From positions 62,001 to 126,000 of the forward strand of contig NZ_BMKD01000009.1 in assembly GCF_014643835.1 (NCBI RefSeq): a DNA stretch of 64,000 nucleotides, read 5' to 3'. Positions within the stretch are counted from its first letter, which is position 1. Each line of letters opens with the position of its first letter. Of the stretch, positions 1-8,299 are shown one piece after another. The notes under the pieces were generated by a model. The model saw nothing but the letters and a program-made list of their open reading frames with translations. It did no database searches and was not told the origin of the DNA. The stretch is from Mucilaginibacter rubeus. GTDB lineage: Bacteria > Bacteroidota > Bacteroidia > Sphingobacteriales > Sphingobacteriaceae. The translations under genes and the position numbers were made by a program.

Positions 1-21
1 ACGCAATGACCTAATGACAAA

Positions 22-858
22 TTATATAGTCCCTGTAATTCCTTTATATATCATTTGCGATGCCAAAAACGTAACCACCACGGCAAAAACTACACGTAGC
101 CATCCCGACGATGAAGTATGTACCAATATTTTTGATCCGCTTAAGGCACCTAATAAAACCCCAATAGCTACCGGCATCGAAAGCCCGGGATCAATGTACC
201 CCCGTTGCAGGTAAACTACCGCGCTTGCTGCTGCGGTAACCCCTATCATAAAATTGCTGGTAGTAGTTGATACCTTAAAAGGGATGCGCATAACACCATC
301 CATCGCCAAAACTTTCAGCGCTCCCGAACCTATGCCCAGCAAGCCTGATATTACCCCCGCAAAAAGCATCATGAAAAAGCCGCCACCTACGTTCCTTACC
401 GAATAAGTAATTTCGCCTGCCGGGCCGGGGAAACTGCCGTTTAGTTTCAGCCTTTCGGCCAATGCACTTTTTTGCTGATGGATTTGCTGCGATTTTTTTC
501 GTAACGACATTACAGCCGAGAGGATCAGGATCACTCCAAATAATACCGCTATAAAATTAGTCGGGATATAAACTGCTATCAGTGCGCCAACCATGGCGCC
601 GGCCGTTGTGGCAATCTCCAGGAACATCCCCAGCCTGATATTGGTAATCCCTTCTTTAACGTAAGCTGCTGCCGAACCTGATGACGTGGCAATAACCGAG
701 ATCAGCGAAGCCCCGATGGCGTACTGAATATCCACTCCAAGTAAAATAGTAAGCAGCGGAATAATAACAACCCCTCCGCCCAACCCGGTTAACGAGCCCA
801 GCAAACCCGCTAAATACGATCCAACAAGTATAATAAGCGTTAGTACTGTTACCGACAT
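22..858 (-). CDS. TauE/SafE-family membrane permease
   Basis: A 278-residue hydrophobic protein of the TauE/SafE (DUF81) family, inner-membrane carriers linked in characterised members to export of sulfite, sulfoacetate or similar organosulfur anions. The two-fold family pattern is visible: a glycine-rich GLTGLGGG segment near residue 25 and its counterpart GLLGIGSGALK near residue 175, each opening a bundle of membrane helices, with a short hydrophilic loop (about 118-150) between the halves. The start is at the edge of the first helix, as is normal. It is divergent from the UbiD-type gene across about 155 bases. The substrate cannot be read from the sequence. Confidence 0.85.
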   Translation of the reverse strand: MSVTVLTLIILVGSYLAGLLGSLTGLGGGVVIIPLLTILLGVDIQYAIGASLISVIATSSGSAAAYVKEGITNIRLGMFLEIATTAGAMVGALIAVYIPTNFIAVLFGVILILSAVMSLRKKSQQIHQQKSALAERLKLNGSFPGPAGEITYSVRNVGGGFFMMLFAGVISGLLGIGSGALKVLAMDGVMRIPFKVSTTTSNFMIGVTAAASAVVYLQRGYIDPGLSMPVAIGVLLGALSGSKILVHTSSSGWLRVVFAVVVTFLASQMIYKGITGTI

Positions 859-1014
859 AGGGTAATTGATATTTACCGGCTAAAGTAAGGATTTTATCAT
901 TAGGTCATTGAGTTGTTGCCTATGTTAATTGAGCGTGAAACTTACCCGAAATGTCAATGACCCAATGACAATGAAATGAATGACCCAATGAACTAATTTC
1001 TTAATTTCGCACCT

Positions 1015-2853
1015 ATGGGTTACTCAAGTTTACAAGCCTGCATTGCCGATCTCGAAAAAAACGGCCGCTTATTACGCATTAAGGAACAGGTGGATCCTTA
1101 CTTGCAAATGGCGGCCATACACCTGCGTGTATTTGAAAACGAAGGGCCTGCCATACTATTTGAAAACGTAAAAGGGAATCGTTTTCCGGCAGTATCCAAC
1201 CTGTTTGGTACACTCGACAGGTCGAAATTTATTTTCAGGGACACACTTGAAAAGATCAAGGTACTCGTCGATATTAAAAACGATCCGATAAAGGCCATCA
1301 AAAATCCTTTTAAATATGCGGGCATTGGGTTAACGGCGCTCTCGGCGTTGCCTATGAAAAGCGGCGCAGGCGCACCCATTAAATTTGGCAAATGTAACAT
1401 CAGCGATATCCCGCAAATTGTAAACTGGCCTATGGATGGTGGCCCGTTTGTTACCATGCCCCAGGTGTATACCGAAGATGTGGATAAACCCGGCATCATG
1501 AACGCCAACCTGGGCATGTACCGCATCCAGCTTGCCGGTAATGACTATGTACAAAACCAGGAGATCGGTTTACATTACCAGATACACCGGGGTATTGGCG
1601 TGCATCAAACCAAAGCCAATGCCAAAGGGCAACCATTAAAAGTCAGCATTTTTGTAGGCGGGCCACCGGCACATCCCGTAGCTGCCGTAATGCCCCTGCC
1701 CGAAGGTTTATCAGAAATGACTTTTGCAGGTGCATTAGGGAACCGTCGCTTCCGATATTTTTATGATGCCGAAGGTTTCTGTATTTCGGCTGATGCTGAT
1801 TTTGTGATCACCGGCACAGTTATGCCGCACGAAAATAAACCTGAAGGGCCCTTTGGCGATCATTTGGGCTATTACAGTTTGGTACATCCTTTCCCGCTGA
1901 TGAAAGTACATAACGTTTATCACCGTAAAGATGCTGTATGGTCGTTCACTGTGGTTGGTCGCCCGCCGCAGGAGGACACCAGCTTTGGGGCTTTGATCCA
2001 TGAAATTACAGGTTCGGCTATTCCTAAAGAAATCCCCGGCCTACATGCTGTGAATGCGGTTGACGCGGCAGGTGTGCATCCCCTGCTTTTTGCCATTGGC
2101 AGCGAGCGCTATACCCCCTATCTCAAAGAGCGTAAGCCGCAGGAGATAGTTACTATCGCCAATCACATATTGGGCAAAGGCCAGCTAAGTCTTGCTAAAT
2201 ACCTATTCATTGCCGCGCAGGAAGATGACCCAAAACTTAATGTAAACGATATTGGCGGTTTCCTGAAGCACATTCTGCAAAGGATAGATCTTACCCGCGA
2301 CCTGCATTTTTATACCAATACAACTATCGATACGCTTGACTATAGCGGCGAAGGCTTAAACTCGGGTAGTAAAATAGCTGTTACCGTAGCCGGCGAAATC
2401 AAGCGTGAACTGTGGGCTGAGCTGCCCGATTGGTTTAGTCTCCCCCGCCCTATCAGCGCTTACAAAATGGCCATGCCTGGTGTGCTCATGGTTGAAGTGC
2501 CCAAACATGTAAATCACAAGGACATAGATAATATTATCAGCATTATAGAATACAGCCTGCAGGATGAAGACCTTACCGGCTTGCCTTTAATAGTGCTTTG
2601 TGATGATGCCGGTTTTGCCGCCCAAACCATTAACAATTTCGTCTGGGTAACCTTTACCCGCAGCAACCCGTCGCATGATATTTATGGTGTTGGCAGCATT
2701 ACCGAGCATAAACACTGGGGCTGTAAAGGTCCACTGATTATTGATGCCCGGATAAAACCACATCACGCCCCCGTGTTGGAGCGGGTACCGGAAGTAGAGA
2801 AAACGGTTGATAAGCTGGGCGAAAAGGGTGGATCGTTGTTTGGGATTATTTGA
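1015..2853 (+). CDS. UbiD-family decarboxylase
   Basis: A 612-residue UbiD-family protein. UbiD enzymes reversibly decarboxylate unsaturated or aromatic acids using prenylated FMN made by a UbiX partner; no ubiX lies in this window. The conserved block with EGPFGDHLGYYS (about 276-290) contains the glutamate region of the active site, and the cofactor-binding core RNRRFRYFYDAEG-like segment precedes it. The length and the continuous alignment with the family from the MGYSSLQACIADLEK start to GGSLFGII indicate an intact gene. Many Bacteroidota carry such a gene annotated as menaquinone-biosynthesis decarboxylase; that role is plausible but not proven. A heptanucleotide repeat starts three bases after the stop. 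Confidence 0.88.
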   Translation: MGYSSLQACIADLEKNGRLLRIKEQVDPYLQMAAIHLRVFENEGPAILFENVKGNRFPAVSNLFGTLDRSKFIFRDTLEKIKVLVDIKNDPIKAIKNPFKYAGIGLTALSALPMKSGAGAPIKFGKCNISDIPQIVNWPMDGGPFVTMPQVYTEDVDKPGIMNANLGMYRIQLAGNDYVQNQEIGLHYQIHRGIGVHQTKANAKGQPLKVSIFVGGPPAHPVAAVMPLPEGLSEMTFAGALGNRRFRYFYDAEGFCISADADFVITGTVMPHENKPEGPFGDHLGYYSLVHPFPLMKVHNVYHRKDAVWSFTVVGRPPQEDTSFGALIHEITGSAIPKEIPGLHAVNAVDAAGVHPLLFAIGSERYTPYLKERKPQEIVTIANHILGKGQLSLAKYLFIAAQEDDPKLNVNDIGGFLKHILQRIDLTRDLHFYTNTTIDTLDYSGEGLNSGSKIAVTVAGEIKRELWAELPDWFSLPRPISAYKMAMPGVLMVEVPKHVNHKDIDNIISIIEYSLQDEDLTGLPLIVLCDDAGFAAQTINNFVWVTFTRSNPSHDIYGVGSITEHKHWGCKGPLIIDARIKPHHAPVLERVPEVEKTVDKLGEKGGSLFGII

Positions 2854-2855
2854 GG

Positions 2856-2917
2856 AAAGGCTAAAGGCTAAAGGCTAAAGGCTAAAGGCTAAAGGCTAAA
2901 GGCTAAAGGCTAAAGGC
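2856..2917. repeat. heptanucleotide tandem repeat AAAGGCT x8.9
   Basis: Eight perfect tandem copies of AAAGGCT followed by six bases of a ninth, beginning three bases after the UbiD stop codon. The unit is not a multiple of three and there is no reading frame here, so copy-number change would not alter a protein. It most likely arose by replication slippage. Confidence 0.97.
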
Positions 2918-2972
2918 AATGCGTTTTGAAATGCTTTGTTTTATTTTTTTTAAGGTTTTTGCTTAGGGATAG

Positions 2973-3042
2973 TAGCGGATACCGGCCATGAGCGGAATGC
3001 CTGCAGGCGTATGAGCGGATAGCCCGGCCGCAGGCAACGCCA
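2973..3042. repeat. GC-rich palindromic intergenic repeat
   Basis: In an otherwise AT-rich 490-base spacer between the UbiD gene and dapA, this GC-rich stretch contains AGCGGATACCGGCC and AGCGGATAGCCCGGCC as near-duplicates either side of the palindrome GCCTGCAGGC. It looks like a REP-type dispersed element rather than a gene. The rest of the spacer holds only a short hairpin at 3148-3169 and AT-rich DNA before dapA. Confidence 0.6.
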
Positions 3043-3147
3043 TTATTAATTTCGGATTTGAGATGTTATTGTACTAAAAAGTCACAAGTGAACCCTCACA
3101 CAATCAACCGCACAACACTTGCGCCAAAAGAAGATACATACATCCCC

Positions 3148-3169
3148 GTTGCCGTGTCCCCACGGTAAC
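3148..3169. repeat. short inverted repeat
   Basis: GTTGCCGTG (3148-3156) faces CACGGTAAC (3161-3169) across four bases, with one mismatch. It is in the spacer upstream of dapA, and no T-run follows, so it is more likely a repeat remnant than a terminator. Confidence 0.45.
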
Positions 3170-3343
3170 CTTTACATTAGCCCAATATTTAAAGATGTAT
3201 TTCAATCCATTCAAATTAAACATCCCAATTATCCAAAATCTAACTTTAAACGCAATCAAGGCACTTTTTCAAAAAATAAACCTCTAATAAACTCTTAATC
3301 TACAATCACTAATCACTATATTAGCATCCTTTTAATTTTAATC

Positions 3344-4240
3344 ATGAATATATTTTACGGAACAGGGGTAGCTATGGTAACCCCTTTTCATGCGGATGGT
3401 CAAATTGACTACAACGGGTTGAGAAACCTGATTGAACATTTGATTGATGGCGGGGTGGAATACCTGGTGTCGTTAGGTACAACCGGCGAAAGTGCCACAT
3501 TGAGCGAGGCTGAACGAAAGCAGGTTTGGGCTTTCACAGCCGAAGTGGTAAATAAGCGCGTTGGCCTGGTGGCGGGTATTGGCGGTAATAATACTCATGA
3601 AGTTGTTGAGCAAATAAAATCGTTTGATACAGAAGGCTATGATGCTATACTTTCAGCAAGTCCGCATTATAACAAACCTACCCAGGAGGGTATTTATCAG
3701 CACTACAGGGCTATAGCACAAAATACTAAACTACCTATAATCCTGTATAACGTACCAAGCCGTACAGGCAGTACCATCAGCGCTGAAACAACTGTACGCC
3801 TGGCAAAGGAGTTTAAAAACATAATCGGTATCAAAGAAGCATCGGGCAATTTCGACCTGTTTAACCAGTTGATGCGCGACAAGCCCGAGGATTTCCTGTT
3901 TATATCAGGCGATGATCCGGTTACTTTGCCCATGATGGCTTTAGGCGGAGTTGGTGCGATATCTGTTATTGGTAATGCTTTGCCGCGTCAATTATCTGAC
4001 ATGGTTAGGCTTTTGCTGAACGGCGATTACAAAGCAGCACATGCCGCGCATTTTGATCTGATTGAGTTTACCCGATTAATGTTTGCCGAAGGTAGCCCTG
4101 CAGGTGTTAAAACTGCCCTAAAACAATTAGGCATCTGCGGCGATACAGTGCGGCTACCATTGGTACAGGTAAGCGAAAAAACTGCCGGTGCTATTGTGGA
4201 AGAGCTTAAAAAGCTGGCTCCGGTAGCAGTAAAAGCATAA
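3344..4240 (+). CDS. dapA: 4-hydroxy-tetrahydrodipicolinate synthase
   Basis: A 298-residue class I aldolase-fold enzyme that condenses pyruvate with aspartate semialdehyde, the first committed step to diaminopimelate and lysine. Diagnostic motifs are all present: TTGES at 46-50, the YNVPSRTG loop with the catalytic tyrosine near 135, and the Schiff-base lysine in GIKEASGN near 164. The C-terminal AEGSPAGVK segment is also typical. The length is standard. It stands alone on the plus strand. The product feeds meso-diaminopimelate to MurE, whose gene at 19-20.5 kb carries the matching DNPR motif. Confidence 0.96.
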   Translation: MNIFYGTGVAMVTPFHADGQIDYNGLRNLIEHLIDGGVEYLVSLGTTGESATLSEAERKQVWAFTAEVVNKRVGLVAGIGGNNTHEVVEQIKSFDTEGYDAILSASPHYNKPTQEGIYQHYRAIAQNTKLPIILYNVPSRTGSTISAETTVRLAKEFKNIIGIKEASGNFDLFNQLMRDKPEDFLFISGDDPVTLPMMALGGVGAISVIGNALPRQLSDMVRLLLNGDYKAAHAAHFDLIEFTRLMFAEGSPAGVKTALKQLGICGDTVRLPLVQVSEKTAGAIVEELKKLAPVAVKA

Positions 4241-4264
4241 AATACAAGAATCATCCTCTACAGG

Positions 4265-4346
4265 CGTCATGGCGAGGTACGAAGCAATTCCCTATTAGCA
4301 GGTATACCCTGTAAAGTTTGCGATTGCTTCGTACATAGCAATGACG
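4265..4346. repeat. inverted-repeat element, copy 1 (GTACGAAGCAAT family)
   Basis: Arms of about 24 bases, starting CGTCATGGCGAGG and ending GCAATGACG, share the core GTACGAAGCAAT and its complement ATTGCTTCGTAC around a 30-base loop. The right arm is followed by a run of T, so this copy could also end dapA transcription. Related copies are at 8080-8169 and 24871-24945. Confidence 0.8.
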
Positions 4347-4403
4347 TTTTTTATATTCCCTGGAGGGCTTTTTTAGTCACATGTCGAAAGCTTTCCATAA
4401 AAT

Positions 4404-4433
4404 AAAAAACCCGGTCCATGGACCGGGTTTTTT
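4404..4433. terminator. perfect palindrome, bidirectional terminator
   Basis: A perfect 30-base palindrome centred at 4418/4419 (A6, CCCGGTCC, then the mirror image ending in T6). It lies between the convergent dapA and the histone-like gene and has an A-run on one side and a T-run on the other, so it should terminate in both directions. Confidence 0.85.
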
Positions 4434-4459
4434 ATTGGAATAAGATGATAAAAATCTTA

Positions 4460-4639
4460 CTAAGCCTCTTTATTCTTCGCCTCCTGAACTTCAAGGCGGA
4501 TTGCCTGTGCCAGGTTTTTAAGATCCTGCATACCTTTACGTACACGTGTACCGGCAGCGCTGTTTCCTTTATTGTAGAATTTGTCGGCGTCGGCCTCTAA
4601 AGCTGCTACAAGCTCTTTTACTTCAGTAAATTTTTTCAT
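4460..4639 (-). CDS. small histone H1-like protein
   Basis: A 59-residue, lysine-rich protein starting MKKFTEVKELVAALEAD and containing NKGNSAAGTRVRKGMQDLK. This matches the short histone-H1-like (Hc1-related) DNA-binding proteins common in Bacteroidota, presumed nucleoid proteins. A strong AGGAG ribosome-binding site (complement of 4647-4651) is 7 bases before the ATG, unusually good for this genome and supportive of high expression. The stop is about 26 bases from the palindromic terminator. It is a single-gene unit. The function is inferred from family resemblance. Confidence 0.85.
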   Translation of the reverse strand: MKKFTEVKELVAALEADADKFYNKGNSAAGTRVRKGMQDLKNLAQAIRLEVQEAKNKEA

Positions 4640-4954
4640 TTAATTACTCCTTTTAAATTTTGAGGTTTATTGTTTTAATTAAAGCTAAGCTAAAATGTTT
4701 TTTGGTAATTAAAAACTTTTGAAGCCAAAAAATACGGCCTTAACAGTGGTTTTTTTCCACATTTTTGCCCATTTTGATTTATTAACCGTTGCTTATTTTT
4801 TATTAAAAAGTTTAAATCAAACCTATATTTAAAAATAAGATTCATTAATAATTAAAATACAAGCCATAATTCGGCATAAATAATATTTACAGCAAACCAT
4901 ACAACTTAAACGTAGTATTTTAAATACTATTAAGTATTAACATATTCAGCTGGT
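4640..4954. other. AT-rich intergenic spacer
   Basis: About 315 bases between the histone-like gene and the end of the GH125 gene. Apart from the ribosome-binding site of the histone-like gene, I see no open frame, tRNA or clear hairpin, only AT-rich sequence that must contain the promoter of the histone-like gene. No confident TAnnTTTG element could be placed. Confidence 0.6.
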
Positions 4955-6391
4955 TTAAAAAGTCTGTTGTAGTATGTCAGGGTAGTGTTCGTGCACTTTT
5001 AGTATCAATTCGCCAAATAAAGTGTTAGCCCAGGCAAACCATTTGCGGGTAAAGTCCTTTGCATCGTCTTTATTAAAGGATTCGTGCATGAAACCGGTGC
5101 CTGCATGTGTGCTTTTCAGCCATTTGATGCACTGTACAATCTCTGCTTTATCGGTTGATGTAATACCGCGCATAATGATTGCCATTGGCCAAATATAACC
5201 TATACCCACGTGCGGGCCTCCAATGCCTTCGGCAGCGGTGCCTTTAAAGTAGTAAGGATTACTATCGCTCAGTACAAATTTACGGGTACTTTGGTACAAC
5301 GGATCATCAACTTTTACAGAATCAAGATAAGGCAGGGCCAACAGACTCGGTACGTTCGAGTCATCCATGAAAAGTTGATTTCCATAACCATCAACTTCAA
5401 ACGGAATAACCTGGCCAAATTGCGGGTGATTACCTACAGCGTATTGCTTAAGCGCTACCTGAACTTCATTTGCTAATGCTTTGCAGGCATCAGCGGTCGC
5501 ACTATCATGGCCTATAGTGCTGTACATTTCGGCCATCTGATTTAAGCTTGCTACCGCGAAATAGTTTGACGGGATCAGAAATGGATAAATGGTAGCATCA
5601 TCCGACGGACGGAAGATAGAGCAGATCAAACCAACGGGTTTAACGGGATTCCCATAGCCTCTGTTTGGTGCGGTATCACTTTGTGTCTCGGTTTTGCGCT
5701 GGAAAAAGTAGGGGCCTTTACCATCCTTACGTTGCTGTTCTTTGAAAGTAGCCAGGATGATCTTACCTGCTTTTTGCCAGCTCTCGTCGAAAAAGCTGCT
5801 GTCGCCACTTATTTTCCAGTAATTATAAGCCAGCCTTACAGGGTAGCAAAGTGAATCTATTTCCCATTTACGCTCGTGCAATTCGGGTTTCATGGTGGTG
5901 CGGTCGCTGTCCCACTCGCTGCCGGTTGGGCCCTCGTTAAAGGCATTTGCATATGGGTCAATGATCACGCACTTAGCCTGGCGGCTCAATACACCCTGGA
6001 TTAATTTTTTTAATGCTGGGTCATTTTTAATGAGTGGCAAATATGGCCAAACCTGTGCCGACGAATCGCGCATCCACATAGCATTAATATCGCCCGTGAT
6101 TACGAAGGTATCAGGCTTACCATCTTTTTCAGAATAGTTTACGGTAGTATCTAAAGTGTTTGGATAGCAGTTTTCGAAAAGCCACGCAACTTCAGGGTCT
6201 TTAATATCGGCCTTAACTTTTTTAATGATGGCCTCAACCGCCTTACTGGTAAACTTACGGTCGGCCAGTTTTGGGCGCTGGCTTTCAAAGGCAGGAGCCA
6301 CAGCCGAAGCAAATACAGGAGTTACACCTAAACCGATACCGGCAGCCGCAACGCTGTTAATTTTTATAAAATGTCGTCTGGTTAATTTCAT
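4955..6391 (-). CDS. GH125 exo-alpha-1,6-mannosidase, Tat-exported
   Basis: A 478-residue glycoside hydrolase of family 125 (formerly DUF1237), metal-independent enzymes that release non-reducing-end alpha-1,6-mannose. The block with MWMRDSSAQVWPYLPL and the later GYIWPMAIIMRG are characteristic. The chosen start gives MKLTRRHFIKI followed by a hydrophobic stretch ending in PVFASA: a twin-arginine signal, so the folded enzyme should be exported. The frame is open for 43 codons further upstream, but that part is AT-rich, hydrophobic and not family-like. The GH18 protein at 31.7 kb suggests interest in mannose-containing N-glycans or yeast-type mannan. It is not in an operon. Confidence 0.87.
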   Translation of the reverse strand: MKLTRRHFIKINSVAAAGIGLGVTPVFASAVAPAFESQRPKLADRKFTSKAVEAIIKKVKADIKDPEVAWLFENCYPNTLDTTVNYSEKDGKPDTFVITGDINAMWMRDSSAQVWPYLPLIKNDPALKKLIQGVLSRQAKCVIIDPYANAFNEGPTGSEWDSDRTTMKPELHERKWEIDSLCYPVRLAYNYWKISGDSSFFDESWQKAGKIILATFKEQQRKDGKGPYFFQRKTETQSDTAPNRGYGNPVKPVGLICSIFRPSDDATIYPFLIPSNYFAVASLNQMAEMYSTIGHDSATADACKALANEVQVALKQYAVGNHPQFGQVIPFEVDGYGNQLFMDDSNVPSLLALPYLDSVKVDDPLYQSTRKFVLSDSNPYYFKGTAAEGIGGPHVGIGYIWPMAIIMRGITSTDKAEIVQCIKWLKSTHAGTGFMHESFNKDDAKDFTRKWFAWANTLFGELILKVHEHYPDILQQTF

Positions 6392-6505
6392 GGTTTTGAT
6401 ATGGTAGGCGTAAAAATAGAAAAGGGTTTTTGTTAAACAAAAAAGCTTGCTAAAATAATTTAGGAACGTTTTATCAAGGATTTTCAAGGGGTGGTAATCT
6501 TCAAC

Positions 6506-6607
6506 GTAGAGACGCATCACATACGTCTACTAAAAGGGCAAAAGCCCCTCGTAATTTATTCACCATAGCGGCATTTCAAACGAGAGACGCATGTGATGCG
6601 CCTCTAC
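6506..6607. repeat. inverted repeat of GAGACGCATCACATGCG type
   Basis: The left arm (6506-6530, beginning GTAGAGACGCATCACAT) and right arm (6582-6607, ending CCTCTAC) are imperfect reverse complements of about 25 bases with a few mismatches, and each arm is itself partly palindromic. It lies between two minus-strand genes and looks like a REP or MITE-type element distinct from the GTACGAAGCAAT family. Confidence 0.75.
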
Positions 6608-6614
6608 ATCAGAT

Positions 6615-6655
6615 GCAAAAAAAAACAAAAAAAGCCCCGGATCTCTCCGAGGCTT
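6615..6655 (-). terminator. terminator of the oxoamine synthase gene
   Basis: On the minus strand, AAGCCTCGG and CCGGGGCTT form a stem around a six-base loop, followed by a long T-rich tail. It begins 20 bases after the stop of the upstream minus-strand gene. Confidence 0.85.
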
Positions 6656-6675
6656 CTAAGTATTATCAAATGCGT

Positions 6676-7920
6676 TTAAGCAATTTCCAGTTTATTCTCT
6701 TTGTAATAACCGGCCTTTAATTTTTCACCGATAGCGCTGTACGCATCAAGGGTACGTTGTACATCCTCCAAACTATGAGCCGCTGTTGGGATCAGTCTTA
6801 GTACAATTAAGCCTTTAGGGATAACCGGGTACACTACTATCGAGCAAAAGATACCATAGTTCTCGCGTAAGTCTCGGGTTAGGGCTGTAGCCTCAAAAAG
6901 ATCACCCTTTAGAAATACCGGGGTAACCATAGTGTTTGAAGCACCCAGATCAAAGCCACGTTCTTTTAAACCTGCCTGCAAGGTATTTGCAATCAACCAT
7001 AATTTCTCGCGAAGTTCTGGTTGGGTCTTTAACATTTCAAAGCGTTTTTTCAAACCTAATACCATTGGCATTGGCAATGCCTTGGCAAATGTTTGCGAAC
7101 GCATGTTATAGCGCAGATAATGGATAATATCCTGATCAGCAGCTACAAAAGCGCCAATACCCGCCATTGATTTGGCAAAGGTGGCAAAGTACACATCCAC
7201 CTCGTCCATACAATCCTGCTCTTCATGTGTACCCGCACCGGTTTTACCCATGGTACCAAAACCGTGTGCGTCATCAACCAGTAAACGGAAGTTAAATTTC
7301 TTTTTAAGATCAGCAACTGCTTTAAGTTTGCCTTGAGCGCCCGACATACCAAAAACACCTTCGGTAATCAACAGGATACCCCCGCCGGTTTGCTCTGTTA
7401 AACGGGTTGCCCGTTCCAGCTGCTTTTCGCAGCTTTCAATATCGTTGTGCTGGTAAACAAAGCGCTTACCCATATGTAAACGTACGCCATCAATGATACA
7501 GGCGTGCGATTCGGCATCGTAAACAATAACGTCATTCCTGTCAACCAATGCATCAATTATCGATACCATTCCCTGGTAACCATAATTTAGCAAAAAGGCC
7601 GATTGTTTGCCAACAAAGGCAGCCAGGTTGTTCTCCAGCTCTTCGTGGTGAATGGAGTTTCCCGACATCATCCTTGCACCCATAGGGTAAGCCATACCGT
7701 AATCGGCAGCGGCTTGCGCATCAGCCTGCCTTACTTCAGGATGATTAGCCAAGCCAAGGTAATTGTTAAGACTCCAAACTAAATGCTCTTTTCCTTTAAA
7801 CTCCATGTGCGGGCCTATCTCACCTTCCAGCTTAGGAAAAGAAAAATAACCATGCGACCACTTTTGATGCTGACCTATCGGCCCACCCAAGCTTTTTGTT
7901 ATTTTATCAAATAAATCCAA
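6676..7920 (-). CDS. PLP-dependent alpha-oxoamine synthase
   Basis: A 414-residue fold-type I PLP enzyme of the alpha-oxoamine synthase family, which decarboxylatively condenses an amino acid with an acyl-thioester. Visible features are LNNYLGLANHP near 51, the stacking histidine in ESHACIIDG (about 137-145), DDAHGFG (216-222) and the Schiff-base lysine in TFAKSMAG at Lys250. Family members include serine palmitoyltransferase, 2-amino-3-ketobutyrate CoA ligase, 8-amino-7-oxononanoate synthase and cysteate acyltransferase. The absence of biotin or threonine-degradation neighbours and the presumed sphingolipid-making host favour a sphingolipid or sulfonolipid role, but the substrate is not settled. 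It has its own promoter and terminator. Confidence 0.85.
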   Translation of the reverse strand: MDLFDKITKSLGGPIGQHQKWSHGYFSFPKLEGEIGPHMEFKGKEHLVWSLNNYLGLANHPEVRQADAQAAADYGMAYPMGARMMSGNSIHHEELENNLAAFVGKQSAFLLNYGYQGMVSIIDALVDRNDVIVYDAESHACIIDGVRLHMGKRFVYQHNDIESCEKQLERATRLTEQTGGGILLITEGVFGMSGAQGKLKAVADLKKKFNFRLLVDDAHGFGTMGKTGAGTHEEQDCMDEVDVYFATFAKSMAGIGAFVAADQDIIHYLRYNMRSQTFAKALPMPMVLGLKKRFEMLKTQPELREKLWLIANTLQAGLKERGFDLGASNTMVTPVFLKGDLFEATALTRDLRENYGIFCSIVVYPVIPKGLIVLRLIPTAAHSLEDVQRTLDAYSAIGEKLKAGYYKENKLEIA

Positions 7921-7947
7921 AATGAATTGTTTTTATAAATTTAGTTG

Positions 7948-7979
7948 CAAATATAGCCGTTAAAACACCTTTAAACAAT
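7948..7979 (-). promoter_or_regulatory. Bacteroidota-type promoter of the oxoamine synthase gene
   Basis: On the minus strand a TATATTTG box (7955-7948) matches TAnnTTTG exactly, with an ATTG element 20 bases upstream (7979-7976). It is about 30 bases before the start codon. Confidence 0.65.
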
Positions 7980-8079
7980 AGCTATAACTTTTTAGAATAG
8001 GTTATAACCTTTAGGAAAGAAGCAAGACTATTAGAATCAAGAGCCAAGACTACATCCGTATAAAACTCTTTGAGCCATT

Positions 8080-8169
8080 TCATTGCCAGGGACGAAACAA
8101 TCGCGGACTGTACAGGGCGGACTTGCACTGCTACTCGGCCAGTATGCGATTGCTTCGCTCCTCGCAATA
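8080..8169. repeat. inverted-repeat element, copy 2 (GTACGAAGCAAT family)
   Basis: The left arm begins TCATTGCCAGGGACGAAACA and the right arm is GCGATTGCTTCGCTCCTCGC followed by AATA; the arms are imperfect reverse complements across about 40 bases. The same layout and core occur at 4265-4346, making this a dispersed family. With the promoter and the ftsZ terminator it fills the 380-base spacer. Confidence 0.72.
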
Positions 8170-8191
8170 ACATACTGGCTTAGTATCCAAT

Positions 8192-8237
8192 AAAAAAAGG
8201 AGACCAACGCTCAGATATAATTCTTTTGTTGATCTCC
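8192..8237 (-). terminator. terminator after ftsZ
   Basis: On the minus strand GGAGATCAAC and GTTGGTCTCC pair over ten bases with one G-U pair, followed directly by seven T. It is about 60 bases beyond the ftsZ stop and marks the end of the dcw cluster. Confidence 0.88.
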
Positions 8238-8299
8238 CATTCAATTATTGTGGTTTCTCTATTCTTTCTTGTCTCTTGACTCTAAAAGTCCTGACTCTC

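Noticed and set aside
2856-2917. CRISPR array
   Set aside because: The repeat unit is 7 bases with no spacers; it is a simple tandem repeat.
4418-4600. A 60-codon plus-strand frame over the terminator
   Set aside because: It runs through the palindromic terminator and antisense to the histone-like gene, which has a strong ribosome-binding site.
6392-6520. Upstream start for the GH125 gene
   Set aside because: It would hide the twin-arginine signal inside the protein and adds AT-rich, non-family residues.
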